Of a stretch of DNA of 13,085 bases, positions 5,930 to 13,085 are shown piece after piece. The notes beneath the pieces are model-generated. The model was not told the origin of the DNA and searched no databases. It worked only from the letters and a program-made list of their open reading frames with translations. The translations under genes and the position numbers were made by a program. Position 1 is the first letter of the stretch, and the number at the start of each line of letters is the position of its first letter. Source of the stretch: RSA11 sp965652565 (lineage in GTDB: Bacteria; Actinomycetota; Thermoleophilia; Solirubrobacterales; 70-9); contig CBFGWL010000081.1 of assembly GCA_965652565.1 (NCBI GenBank), forward strand, positions 1-13,085, read 5' to 3'.

Positions 5930-6157
5930 TCACTTGAACGTGATCGCGTTCACCGCCGAGCGGATCTTCTTGACGATCACCTCGGCGATCTCGAGTCCCT
6001 GTTCACCCTGGAAGCCCTTCATGGCGGCGACCATGCCCACCATCAGCAGGGAGACCAGGAGGATCAGGCCCACGTATTCGACGGTGCCCTGGCCGCGCTC
6101 GCCCGCGGGCGACACCGCGAGCAGGCGCGCGTGGAGGCGTGAAGCGAGGCTGCGCAC
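5930..6157 (-). CDS. Flp/type IVb pilin-like prepilin
   Basis: The 75-residue product has the layout of a Flp (tad-type) prepilin. A basic leader (VRSLASRLHARLLAVSPAGE) ends in ERG, followed by QGTVEY and the hydrophobic helix VGLILLVSLLMVGMVAAM (29-46). Cleavage after Gly22 would put Glu27 and Tyr28 at mature positions +5 and +6, the G/XXXXEY rule for this class. The C-terminal part (47-75) is a short charged helix. The GTG at 6157 is fixed by AAAGGAG five bases upstream. The start codon lies inside a perfect 12-nt palindrome (6152-6163), which could fold over it. Assembly genes (prepilin peptidase, TadA ATPase, TadB/C) are not in the window. It diverges from the coiled-coil gene. Confidence 0.85.
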   Translation of the reverse strand: MRSLASRLHARLLAVSPAGERGQGTVEYVGLILLVSLLMVGMVAAMKGFQGEQGLEIAEVIVKKIRSAVNAITFK

Positions 6158-6162
6158 GTGCG

Positions 6163-6169
6163 CTCCTTT
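6163..6169 (-). promoter_or_regulatory. Shine-Dalgarno of pilin gene
   Basis: The minus strand reads AAAGGAG, five bases before the GTG at 6157. It rules out the longer open frame that reaches 6274. Confidence 0.8.
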
Positions 6170-6290
6170 CGGTCGGTTGCGCCGCGATCGTCGGCGAGCC
6201 GGACGCACGCGACAACACGCGGATGTGGCGACTCGGGAACCCCTTGCGCACGGAACCCGAGCCATACGGCGCACGCTTCGCAGGGATGTT

Positions 6291-6296
6291 TAAAGT
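6291..6296 (+). promoter_or_regulatory. -10 box of coiled-coil gene (leaderless)
   Basis: TAAAGT ends 8 nt before the GTG at 6305, with TGTT just upstream. No Shine-Dalgarno precedes the GTG. The geometry matches the other leaderless genes of the window. The 6170-6290 stretch, shared with the divergent pilin gene, holds no other gene that I can support. Confidence 0.5.
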
Positions 6297-6304
6297 GCGC
6301 GCCC

Positions 6305-9300
6305 GTGGGACGACGCCGATTCAGCCTGCGCCGACGCAAGGACGACGGCGATAAGCCTGGGGGGAGCGAGCCGGAGAAGTCGCGGAAGGACGAGCCCGAG
6401 AAGGGAGGCGCCGCCGAGGGCGACAGCGGCGCGGTGCCACCGCCCTCCTCACCCCCGCCCGGTACCGACAAGGACGAGGGCGCGGGCAAGGATCCGCAGA
6501 CCGAGGTGATGCCGAAGCCATCCGCGGAGCTGTTCGACCAGGCCGCCACCGAGGGTTCGGGCGAGCAAGCGGACGAGGAGAAGCCCGCGAAGTCGGAGTG
6601 GCAGCTCGGCGGGGAGGACTCGCCGCCCGACCCCGAAGTCTGGCCCAAGCCGCAGGCAGCGAGCAAGCCGGATCCGGCTCCCCCGCCCAGCTCCTGGTCC
6701 ACCGATACCGCCGAGGCCGAGCCCACGACCTCCACCCCACCCGCCGCCTGGAAGCCCCCACCGGAGGAGCCCAAGGGCGACGCCTCCGCGAAGCCCTCCG
6801 CCTCGCCGTCGGACTGGGAGCCCCCAGCGGCGGACGAGGACGCACAGACACAGATCTTCCCGACGCCCCCGGCCGGCGACCAAGAGGACGGCCCGGCCGA
6901 GGAGCGCGGTGCCGAGCTGCGGGACTCCGAGGAGGCGCCCCAGCCCCCTGCGACGGAGCCTGCCGCAGCGAGCGAGTCGTCGGCACCCCCCGCCGAACAG
7001 CCGGACGATGCGGCCGCCGGCGAGGTGAAGCCGGCTGAGAAGCCCGCCGAGGAGCCCGAGGCCACGGGGCCCGAGGCTGAGGAGCCTGAGGCCGAGGCGA
7101 ATGCGGAGGAGGCCGGCCGAAGGGACGAGGCCACCGCCACGCCCACCGGCGGACGAAGCTCCGACACGGCTGAGCGGATCGCCGTAGCGGCGGACTCCGC
7201 CACCAAGCAGGCGGAGCAGCGCGCCGTGGCGGAGATCGAAGCGCTCGAGGAGAACCTCGCCGCCGCGAAGCGCGAGGCGGCCGAGCGCGTCAATGCCCTC
7301 GAACAGCGCCTGCGCGCGGCGGAGGAGCGCGCCGCCAAGGCGGAGGAACGCGCCCGCGCGGCCGCCGCCGCCCAGGAGGCAGCCGCCAGCGCCGCCGAAC
7401 TGGAGGAGCGGGCGCGCAGCAACGCCGCCAAGTGGCTGCGCCGCCAGGTTGAAGACCTCCGCCGGGAGTCCGAGCGCCGGCTCGCCGAGGAGACCGACCG
7501 CGTCCGCAAGGAAACCGAGGCGCAGGTCCGCGCCCGCCTCGAGCAGGAGATCCGCGCCGATGCCGAGCGCAGCCTGAGCGCCGAGCTCGAGCGCGTCCGC
7601 AAGGAGGCCGAGGAGAAGATCAAGGCCGCCAAGGCCCAGGCGCCGGCCGCCACCCCGCCCCCGGCCGCAGCAAAGGCCGCGCAGGCGGGCCCGGAAAAGG
7701 CCGCGAGCACCGACACGGCAGTCCAAGAGGCGCTCGCCCAGGTGCGCGACGCGGAGGCGCGCGCGACCGAGGCGAAGCGGGCGCTGACCGAGGCCGAGCG
7801 CCGCGCCCGCGAGGAGGCCGACAAGCGGGTCGTCGCCGAGACCGCCGATTTGCGCCGCGAGCTCGAGACGCTGCGCGCGAGCGTGGACGAGCGCATCCGC
7901 GAGGCCGAGGAGCGCGCCCGCGCGGAGGTCGAGGCCCGCGCCCAGGCTGAGGCCGAGGAGCGCGCCCGTGCCGCGACCGAGAAGGCGCGTCGCGAGGTCG
8001 AGGAGCTTGCGCTCCAGTCCGCGGAGACGACCCGCCAGCAGCTCGAGGAGCGCCTGCGTGCCGAGGCGGAGAGCCGCAGCGCCGCGGAGATCGAGCGCAT
8101 CCGCAAGGAGGCCGAGGAGCGCACTCGCAAGGAGGTAGAGGCGACTCGCAAGGCAGCGGAGGAACGCTTCGCCGCCGAGCTGCGCGCCCGGACCGCCGAG
8201 CTCGAGGCCGAGCGCGAGGAGAAGACGCGGATCATCGAGAGCTCCGATGAGCGCCTGCGCGAGATCGAGCAGCGCGCGCTGGCCGCGGCCGATCGCGTCG
8301 CGGCGGCGGAGGAGGAGCTCGCCAAGGAGGCCGAGCGCCTGCGTGAGATGGCCGAGCGCCGGATCGCCGAGGAGGCCGAGAAGGCGCGCGCCGCCGCGAC
8401 GGCCGCCGCCGACGAGCGGGTCCGCGAGCGCGAGCGCGAGCTCGAGGAGGCGAAGGCCGCTGCCGCGAAGACCGAGAGCGAGGCGAAGGAGCGCATCGAG
8501 GCCGCCGCCAAGGAGGCCAAGGCCGAGATCGAGCGCATCCGCACCGAGGCCGACCGGCGCGTCGCCGACGCCTCCGCGCGCACGCGAGCGGAGACGGAGG
8601 AGCGCGTTCGCGCCGAAGAGGCCAAGCGGCGCGAGGAGGAGCTCGCCCGCGCCCGCGAGGAAGCGGCCACGCAGCGCGCAGAGGCCATCGCTAAGGCGCG
8701 CGCCGAGGCGGAAGCGCAGGCCGAGGAGCGGGTCCGCGCCCTCGAAGAGGAGCTCAACAAGGCGCGCGCGGAGCAGGCGAAGGCGCTCGCGGAGGCCGAG
8801 CGCATGGCGCAGGCCGCCGAGGACCGCGCGCGCGAGGCCGAGTCGGCCGCCGCGCGCACCGCCGTGGAGGCGCGCACCGCCGCCTCGGCCTGGCTGCGCA
8901 CGCAGGTCGACAACATCCGCAAGGAAGGTGAACGGGCCGCCAAGTCGGACGTGCGGGCCGAGGTGGAACGCGCGGAGGCGAAGCTCAGCGCCGCGCACGA
9001 GAAACGCCTCGCCGAGGAGCTCGACCGGGCCCGCAGCGAAGCCGAGGCGCGCCTCAACCGCGAGGTCGCGGCCGCGAAGGCGACCGCCGAACAGGGCGCG
9101 CGCGAAGAGCTGCGCGCACGCGAGGAGGAGCTCATCCGCGAGCGGGCGGCCATCGAGGGCGAGCTCGCCGCCACGCGCCGCCAGCTCGAGGAGGCGCACG
9201 AGCGCGTCGCCGCCGCGGAGCGCCGCGCGGCCGAAGCCGAGCTGCTGGCCCGCCAGGAGATCGCCCGCGAGCGCGAACTGCGCTTCCGCGAGGCCGAGGA

Positions 9301-9829
9301 GCGGATCGGATCCGTCGCCGAGCGCGCCGGCAGCGCGACCGAGCGCGCCCGCGCCGCCGACATCGACGCGCCCGCCGAATCAGGCGAGGGCTCCGGCGCG
9401 TCGCTCGAGCCGCCGAGCTGGGTCACCGAGAGCTCCGAGCCCGCACCCGACGCGCAGAACGGGGCGGCGGCGAGCGAGGTGTCCACGGCAGCGGAGGCAG
9501 AGGCCGAGCCCGAGGCCCAGGCCGAGGGTGACACCGAGCGCGGCGAGGAGCCCGAAGCCGAAGCCGCCGAGGAGGAACCCGCCGGCGAGGAGGTCGCGCC
9601 GCAACCGGATGCGCCGCCCGCGGGCGGCGATCCGCGGGCGGACGGCGTGAGCCTCAACACCGCGAGCTTCGACGAGCTGCGCGAGCTCGGTATGTCGGTC
9701 ACGCAGGCGAAGCGGGTGATCAAGCGCCGCGAGGAGGAAGGCCCCTTCACGCACGTGGATCAGCTCGACGACGTGCCCGGCTTCCCGAAGGCCTTCCTCG
9801 ACCGGATCAAGGACCAGCTCGTCCCGTAG
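6305..9829 (+). CDS. giant coiled-coil protein with C-terminal helix-hairpin-helix domain
   Basis: The 1174-residue product has four parts. Residues 1-284 are disordered, rich in Pro, Glu and Ala, and begin with a basic stretch VGRRRFSLRRRK. Residues about 288-1018 are almost pure Ala/Glu/Arg/Lys coiled coil, broken by a Pro/Ala hinge at about 444-468. Residues about 1019-1114 are an acidic linker. Residues 1115-1174 form a ComEA-like HhH domain (SLNTASFDELRELGMS, then QAKRVIKRREEEGPF and VDQLDDVPGFPKAF). HhH pairs of this type bind DNA non-specifically or bind proteins. No signal peptide or membrane helix is seen. The GTG at 6305 follows a TAAAGT box by 8 nt. A cytoskeletal, polarity or nucleoid-linking scaffold is possible but inferred. 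The frame is open further upstream (to 6158), but that part is not supported. Confidence 0.88.
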   Translation: MGRRRFSLRRRKDDGDKPGGSEPEKSRKDEPEKGGAAEGDSGAVPPPSSPPPGTDKDEGAGKDPQTEVMPKPSAELFDQAATEGSGEQADEEKPAKSEWQLGGEDSPPDPEVWPKPQAASKPDPAPPPSSWSTDTAEAEPTTSTPPAAWKPPPEEPKGDASAKPSASPSDWEPPAADEDAQTQIFPTPPAGDQEDGPAEERGAELRDSEEAPQPPATEPAAASESSAPPAEQPDDAAAGEVKPAEKPAEEPEATGPEAEEPEAEANAEEAGRRDEATATPTGGRSSDTAERIAVAADSATKQAEQRAVAEIEALEENLAAAKREAAERVNALEQRLRAAEERAAKAEERARAAAAAQEAAASAAELEERARSNAAKWLRRQVEDLRRESERRLAEETDRVRKETEAQVRARLEQEIRADAERSLSAELERVRKEAEEKIKAAKAQAPAATPPPAAAKAAQAGPEKAASTDTAVQEALAQVRDAEARATEAKRALTEAERRAREEADKRVVAETADLRRELETLRASVDERIREAEERARAEVEARAQAEAEERARAATEKARREVEELALQSAETTRQQLEERLRAEAESRSAAEIERIRKEAEERTRKEVEATRKAAEERFAAELRARTAELEAEREEKTRIIESSDERLREIEQRALAAADRVAAAEEELAKEAERLREMAERRIAEEAEKARAAATAAADERVRERERELEEAKAAAAKTESEAKERIEAAAKEAKAEIERIRTEADRRVADASARTRAETEERVRAEEAKRREEELARAREEAATQRAEAIAKARAEAEAQAEERVRALEEELNKARAEQAKALAEAERMAQAAEDRAREAESAAARTAVEARTAASAWLRTQVDNIRKEGERAAKSDVRAEVERAEAKLSAAHEKRLAEELDRARSEAEARLNREVAAAKATAEQGAREELRAREEELIRERAAIEGELAATRRQLEEAHERVAAAERRAAEAELLARQEIARERELRFREAEERIGSVAERAGSATERARAADIDAPAESGEGSGASLEPPSWVTESSEPAPDAQNGAAASEVSTAAEAEAEPEAQAEGDTERGEEPEAEAAEEEPAGEEVAPQPDAPPAGGDPRADGVSLNTASFDELRELGMSVTQAKRVIKRREEEGPFTHVDQLDDVPGFPKAFLDRIKDQLVP

Positions 9830-9842
9830 CGCCGGCCGGCGC
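9829..9842. terminator. palindrome between convergent genes
   Basis: GCGCCGGCCGGCGC is a perfect 14-nt palindrome in the 19-nt gap between the stops of the coiled-coil and deacetylase genes. It lacks a T-tract, so it is at best a weak bidirectional terminator. Confidence 0.35.
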
Positions 9843-9848
9843 GCGGGG

Positions 9849-10844
<996 letters not shown>

Positions 10845-10866
10845 CGCTCGCGGAGCGCCTCGTGAG

Positions 10867-10873
10867 TACGGTA
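10867..10873. promoter_or_regulatory. overlapping divergent -10 candidates
   Basis: TACGGT (plus, toward nadB) and TACCGT (minus, toward the deacetylase) overlap by five bases in TACGGTA. Each is a TANNNT match about 23-33 nt from its start codon. No clear -35 is seen, so confidence is low. Confidence 0.3.
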
Positions 10874-10905
10874 CCCGGCCGTTGCCGCGTTCATCGACGG
10901 AGCAT

Positions 10906-12345
10906 ATGAGCCCGAGGGCAGACGTGATCGTGGTCGGCGGGGGTGCCGCCGGCCTGCACGCCGCGCTGCGCGCCGCCGAGGCGGGCGCCGCGGTCACGCT
11001 GATCTCGCGCAAACCGCTTCATGAGAGCTCGAGCTACTGGGCGCAGGGTGGTCTCGCGGCCGCGCTCGCGCCCGACGACTCGCCCGCCCGCCACGCCGAG
11101 GACACGCTCGCAGCGGGCCGCGGCCTGTGCCGGACCGCGGCCGTCGAGGCGCTCGTCGAAGAGGCCCCGGATGCTGTCGATTGGCTCGTGCGCAACGGCG
11201 TGCAGTTCGATCCCGATGAGAGCGGACAGCCCGCGCTCGCCCTCGAGGGCGGCCACACCGCACGCCGGATCGTCCACGCCGGCGGCAGCCAGACCGGGCG
11301 GGCGATCACGGCCCGGCTCGCCGAGCTCGCGGCGGCGCACGAGCGCATCGCGGTGATGGACGAGAGCTCGGCGCTGGCGCTCTGGAGCGACGGCGAGCGC
11401 TGCCACGGCGTCATCACCGATCGCGGCCCGGTCGCGGCCGCAGCCACGATTCTCGCCACGGGCGGCGCCGCGGCGCTGTGGGAGCGGACCACAAACCCCT
11501 GGGGCGCGATCGGCGCGGGGCTCGTGCTCGCCCATGTCGCGGGTGCGGAGCTGGCCGATCTCGAGTTCTGCCAGTTCCACCCCACCGCGCTCGCGCTGCC
11601 GGGCACCGAGCACGACGGCAAGCTGATCACCGAGGCCATCCGCGGCGAGGGCGCGCGCCTGCTCGACGCGTCGGGCGAACGCTTCACCGACGAGCTCGCC
11701 CCGCGCGATCAGGTGTCGGCCGCGATCCTCGACCGCATGGACGTCGACGGGAGCGACCACGTCCTGCTCGACGTCTCGGGCATCGACCCGGATCGCTTCC
11801 CGAACGTCGCCGCGACGCTCGCCGAGGCGGGCTTCGAGTTCGGGCGCGATCCGATTCCGGTAGCGCCCGCGGCCCATTACCTGATGGGCGGCATCCTCAC
11901 CGACCTGGACGGGCGCGCCTCTCTCCCGGGCCTCTACGCGGTGGGTGAGTGCGCCTGCACGGGCCTACACGGCGCCAATCGGCTCGCCTCGAACTCGCTC
12001 ACCGAGTGCTTCGTCTTCGGGCGCCGCGCGGCGCTCGCGGCGGTGCAGGAGGAGCCCGCCGGACCCGGGCCCGCCGAGCTCGACTGGCGCTTCGACCCGC
12101 CGACGGTCGCAACGCGTGCGGCGCTCTGGCGGGGCGCCGGCCCGCGCCGCGACGCCGCCGGGCTGCGCGGGCTCACCGCCGATCCCTATCCGCTCTCCCG
12201 GATGATCGCGAAGGCTGCGCTGGCCCGCGAGGAGTCGCGCGGTCCGCATCGGCGCACCGACCATCCGCTTCCCGATCCCGAGCTCGATGGGACGCATCTC
12301 ATCGTGACGCCGGAGAGCGCCATCCGCCTGGAGCGCTGGCTGTGA
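10906..12345 (+). CDS. nadB: L-aspartate oxidase
   Basis: NadB oxidises L-aspartate to iminoaspartate with FAD, the first step of de novo NAD synthesis; NadA then makes quinolinate. The 479 residues carry the FAD-binding VVGGGAAG at 9-16, SSSYWAQGGLAAAL at 41-54, EGGHTARRIVHAGGSQTG (substrate and flavin region), EFCQFHPTALALPG, ITEAIRGEGARLLD, HYLMGGI and the C-terminal flavin site GECACTGLHGANRLASNSL. These separate it from the related succinate dehydrogenase flavoprotein. The C-terminal helical domain is shorter than in the 540-residue E. coli enzyme. The ATG at 10906 has GGAG three bases upstream and starts the family N-terminus. nadA and nadC are not adjacent, which is unusual for many bacteria but not rare. 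Confidence 0.95.
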   Translation: MSPRADVIVVGGGAAGLHAALRAAEAGAAVTLISRKPLHESSSYWAQGGLAAALAPDDSPARHAEDTLAAGRGLCRTAAVEALVEEAPDAVDWLVRNGVQFDPDESGQPALALEGGHTARRIVHAGGSQTGRAITARLAELAAAHERIAVMDESSALALWSDGERCHGVITDRGPVAAAATILATGGAAALWERTTNPWGAIGAGLVLAHVAGAELADLEFCQFHPTALALPGTEHDGKLITEAIRGEGARLLDASGERFTDELAPRDQVSAAILDRMDVDGSDHVLLDVSGIDPDRFPNVAATLAEAGFEFGRDPIPVAPAAHYLMGGILTDLDGRASLPGLYAVGECACTGLHGANRLASNSLTECFVFGRRAALAAVQEEPAGPGPAELDWRFDPPTVATRAALWRGAGPRRDAAGLRGLTADPYPLSRMIAKAALAREESRGPHRRTDHPLPDPELDGTHLIVTPESAIRLERWL

Positions 12346-12365
12346 TTCAGGCGATTTAGCGGGCT

Positions 12366-12383
12366 CTCCTCCGATCGGAGGAG
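12366..12383 (+). terminator. 18-nt perfect palindrome after nadB
   Basis: CTCCTCCGATCGGAGGAG lies 20 nt past the nadB stop and is followed by TTCT. As RNA it gives a 7-bp stem with a GATC loop, so it may be the nadB terminator. It shares the CCGATCGG core with the palindrome at 12395, which also allows an operator role. Confidence 0.5.
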
Positions 12384-12394
12384 TTCTGAGCTCC

Positions 12395-12419
12395 ACCGAT
12401 CGGTTAACAAAGGCTTAAC
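12395..12419 (+). promoter_or_regulatory. palindrome and TTAAC direct repeat upstream of the Cys-cluster gene
   Basis: ACCGATCGGT (12395-12404) repeats the CCGATCGG core of 12366-12383, with centres 25 bp apart. It runs into TTAAC at 12404-12408 and 12415-12419, two direct repeats spaced 11 bp (one helical turn). Such phased direct repeats are typical of OmpR/PhoB-type response-regulator sites. They lie about 45-60 bases upstream of the predicted transcription start, the usual activator position. Confidence 0.4.
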
Positions 12420-12428
12420 GAAAGACCC

Positions 12429-12457
12429 TTGCGCGTTCATGCGACTGGGGGCACAAT
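12429..12457 (+). promoter_or_regulatory. sigma70-type promoter of Cys-cluster gene
   Basis: TTGCGC (12429-12434) and CACAAT (12452-12457) are separated by exactly 17 nt. A start near 12464 would leave an untranslated leader of about 77 nt that contains several purine-rich sites, the best being AGGAGG at 12523-12528. Confidence 0.5.
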
Positions 12458-12540
12458 CGGCATGCCTTTCGAGAGGAGCACGGCAAGGAGCCGCGCCGCG
12501 AGGGGCTTGGGTAGGAACGATTAGGAGGGTACGAAAGGAC

Positions 12541-12999
12541 ATGTACCGCTTCAGCCGATCGATCTATAGGGCTCTTGCCCCTCATGTGATCGACGATGAG
12601 CAGGACGAGACGGGGTGCCGCAATCACCAGGCGGTGCTGGAGGCTTGCGAGGAGACGATCCGTCGTCTGACCGTTGACGGTCGCTACTTCGCCCGGCCGG
12701 CGCGCACTCTGTTCAACGACGTGCGCATGTACTTCTCGATGCAGGATCAGCAGCGCGTCTGGTGCGTGATCGAGCGCAACCTGGCCCTCGCGCAGCAGTT
12801 CCTCGAGGAGATGCCCGAGGTGCTCGACCTCGACGGTCAGCCCCGGGAGTGCCGAGCGCACACGCGGAAGGGGACCCCATGCCAGCGCGAGCCGCTGCCG
12901 GGGCGCGACTACTGCCCCTCGCACAAGCATCTCGAGGAGACCTTCGAGGCCGCCGAGATCGAGATGTCGCAGTTCGACCGGGACCTGATTCCAGCTTAG
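12541..12999 (+). CDS. Cys/His-cluster protein, unknown function
   Basis: The 152-residue product has a helical N-terminal part (about 1-95: RSIYRALAPHVIDDEQ, AVLEACEETIRRL, FSMQDQQRVWCVIERNLALA) and a C-terminal cluster from 104 to 128. The cluster reads ECRAHTRKGTPCQREPLPG, then YCPSHK: Cys104-x9-Cys114-x10-Cys125-x2-His128, a good zinc-binding set. The TRKGTPC...C..H pattern is familiar from small zinc modules found in phage and bacterial proteins of unknown function. The ATG at 12541 has AGGAGG 12 nt upstream and GGA directly before it. It is probably monocistronic: a sigma70-type promoter lies upstream and a terminator downstream. DNA or protein binding is inferred. Confidence 0.85.
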   Translation: MYRFSRSIYRALAPHVIDDEQDETGCRNHQAVLEACEETIRRLTVDGRYFARPARTLFNDVRMYFSMQDQQRVWCVIERNLALAQQFLEEMPEVLDLDGQPRECRAHTRKGTPCQREPLPGRDYCPSHKHLEETFEAAEIEMSQFDRDLIPA

Positions 13000-13048
13000 G
13001 GGCCAAAGGGGTGCGCCCACGGGGCGCAGATTGGGACAGGCGCAAACG

Positions 13049-13077
13049 AAGCCCGGCCGCCCAGAGCGGCCGGGCTT
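13049..13077 (+). terminator. rho-independent terminator
   Basis: A 12-bp perfect inverted repeat (AAGCCCGGCCGC / GCGGCCGGGCTT) with a 5-nt loop is followed by CAGCCTTT at the window end. It starts 50 nt past the Cys-cluster gene. Its shape (12-bp stem, 5-nt loop) matches the hairpin at 524-552. Confidence 0.75.
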
Positions 13078-13085
13078 CAGCCTTT

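Noticed and set aside
6064..9750. A 1228-codon open frame on the minus strand opposite the coiled-coil gene, plus a long alternative frame at 8247-9650
   Set aside because: The minus-strand frame is Ser/Ala/Arg-rich with no domain, and is what the complement of repeated GAG, GCC and CGC codons produces. It also crosses the pilin gene.
12462..12524. 20-codon upstream frame in the leader of the Cys-cluster gene, whose stop touches the Shine-Dalgarno
   Set aside because: It has four AGG codons and no ribosome site, and its ATG lies at or before the predicted transcription start, so it is probably chance.

Overview
The window is GC-rich DNA that is densely packed with genes on both strands. GTG starts, NadB, a PadR regulator, an HDAC-fold hydrolase, a lone Flp-type pilin, and a long coiled-coil protein rich in Ala, Glu and Arg all suggest a high-GC actinobacterium. 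My best guess is the class Thermoleophilia (Solirubrobacterales-like), but this rests on gene style alone. No rRNA, tRNA, CRISPR array, insertion sequence or phage integration signature is visible. The region looks like ordinary chromosome.

Layout. (i) 1-1820, minus strand: a PadR-family regulator and an acyl-CoA dehydrogenase, separated by a strong hairpin terminator. A 16-bp TetR-type palindrome lies upstream of the dehydrogenase. (ii) 1953-2780, plus strand: two small uncharacterised proteins. One is membrane-anchored with a duplicated 33-residue motif, the other is very acidic. (iii) 2799-3409, minus strand: a roadblock/LC7-like protein translationally coupled to a 68-residue basic protein. 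(iv) 3429-3569, plus strand: a probable 46-residue membrane protein whose stop interlocks with the convergent cation-efflux gene. (v) 3566-5864, minus strand: a compact set rph - rdgB - CDF cation transporter, with a 4-nt overlap between the last two. (vi) 5930-6157, minus strand: a lone Flp/type IVb prepilin. (vii) 6305-9829, plus strand: a 1174-residue protein with a disordered N-terminus, about 730 residues of coiled coil, an acidic linker and a C-terminal ComEA-like helix-hairpin-helix domain. (viii) 9849-10844, minus strand: an HDAC-family deacetylase, divergent from nadB (L-aspartate oxidase, 10906-12345). (ix) 12541-12999, plus strand: a Cys/His-cluster protein with a recognisable sigma70-type promoter, upstream repeats and a terminator at the window end.

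Two translation-start styles coexist. Five genes (starts at 441-, 1953+, 2442+, 3409- and 6305+) have a TANNNT -10 box ending 7 or 8 nt before the start codon and no usable Shine-Dalgarno, so they are probably leaderless. Others (the dehydrogenase, the pilin and the Cys-cluster protein) have clear AAAGGAG or AGGAGG sites. The -10 boxes were used here to choose the starts.

The most novel items are the giant coiled-coil/HhH protein, the roadblock-plus-partner pair, the duplicated-motif membrane protein and the Cys-cluster protein with its layered upstream region. Functions given for these are inference.
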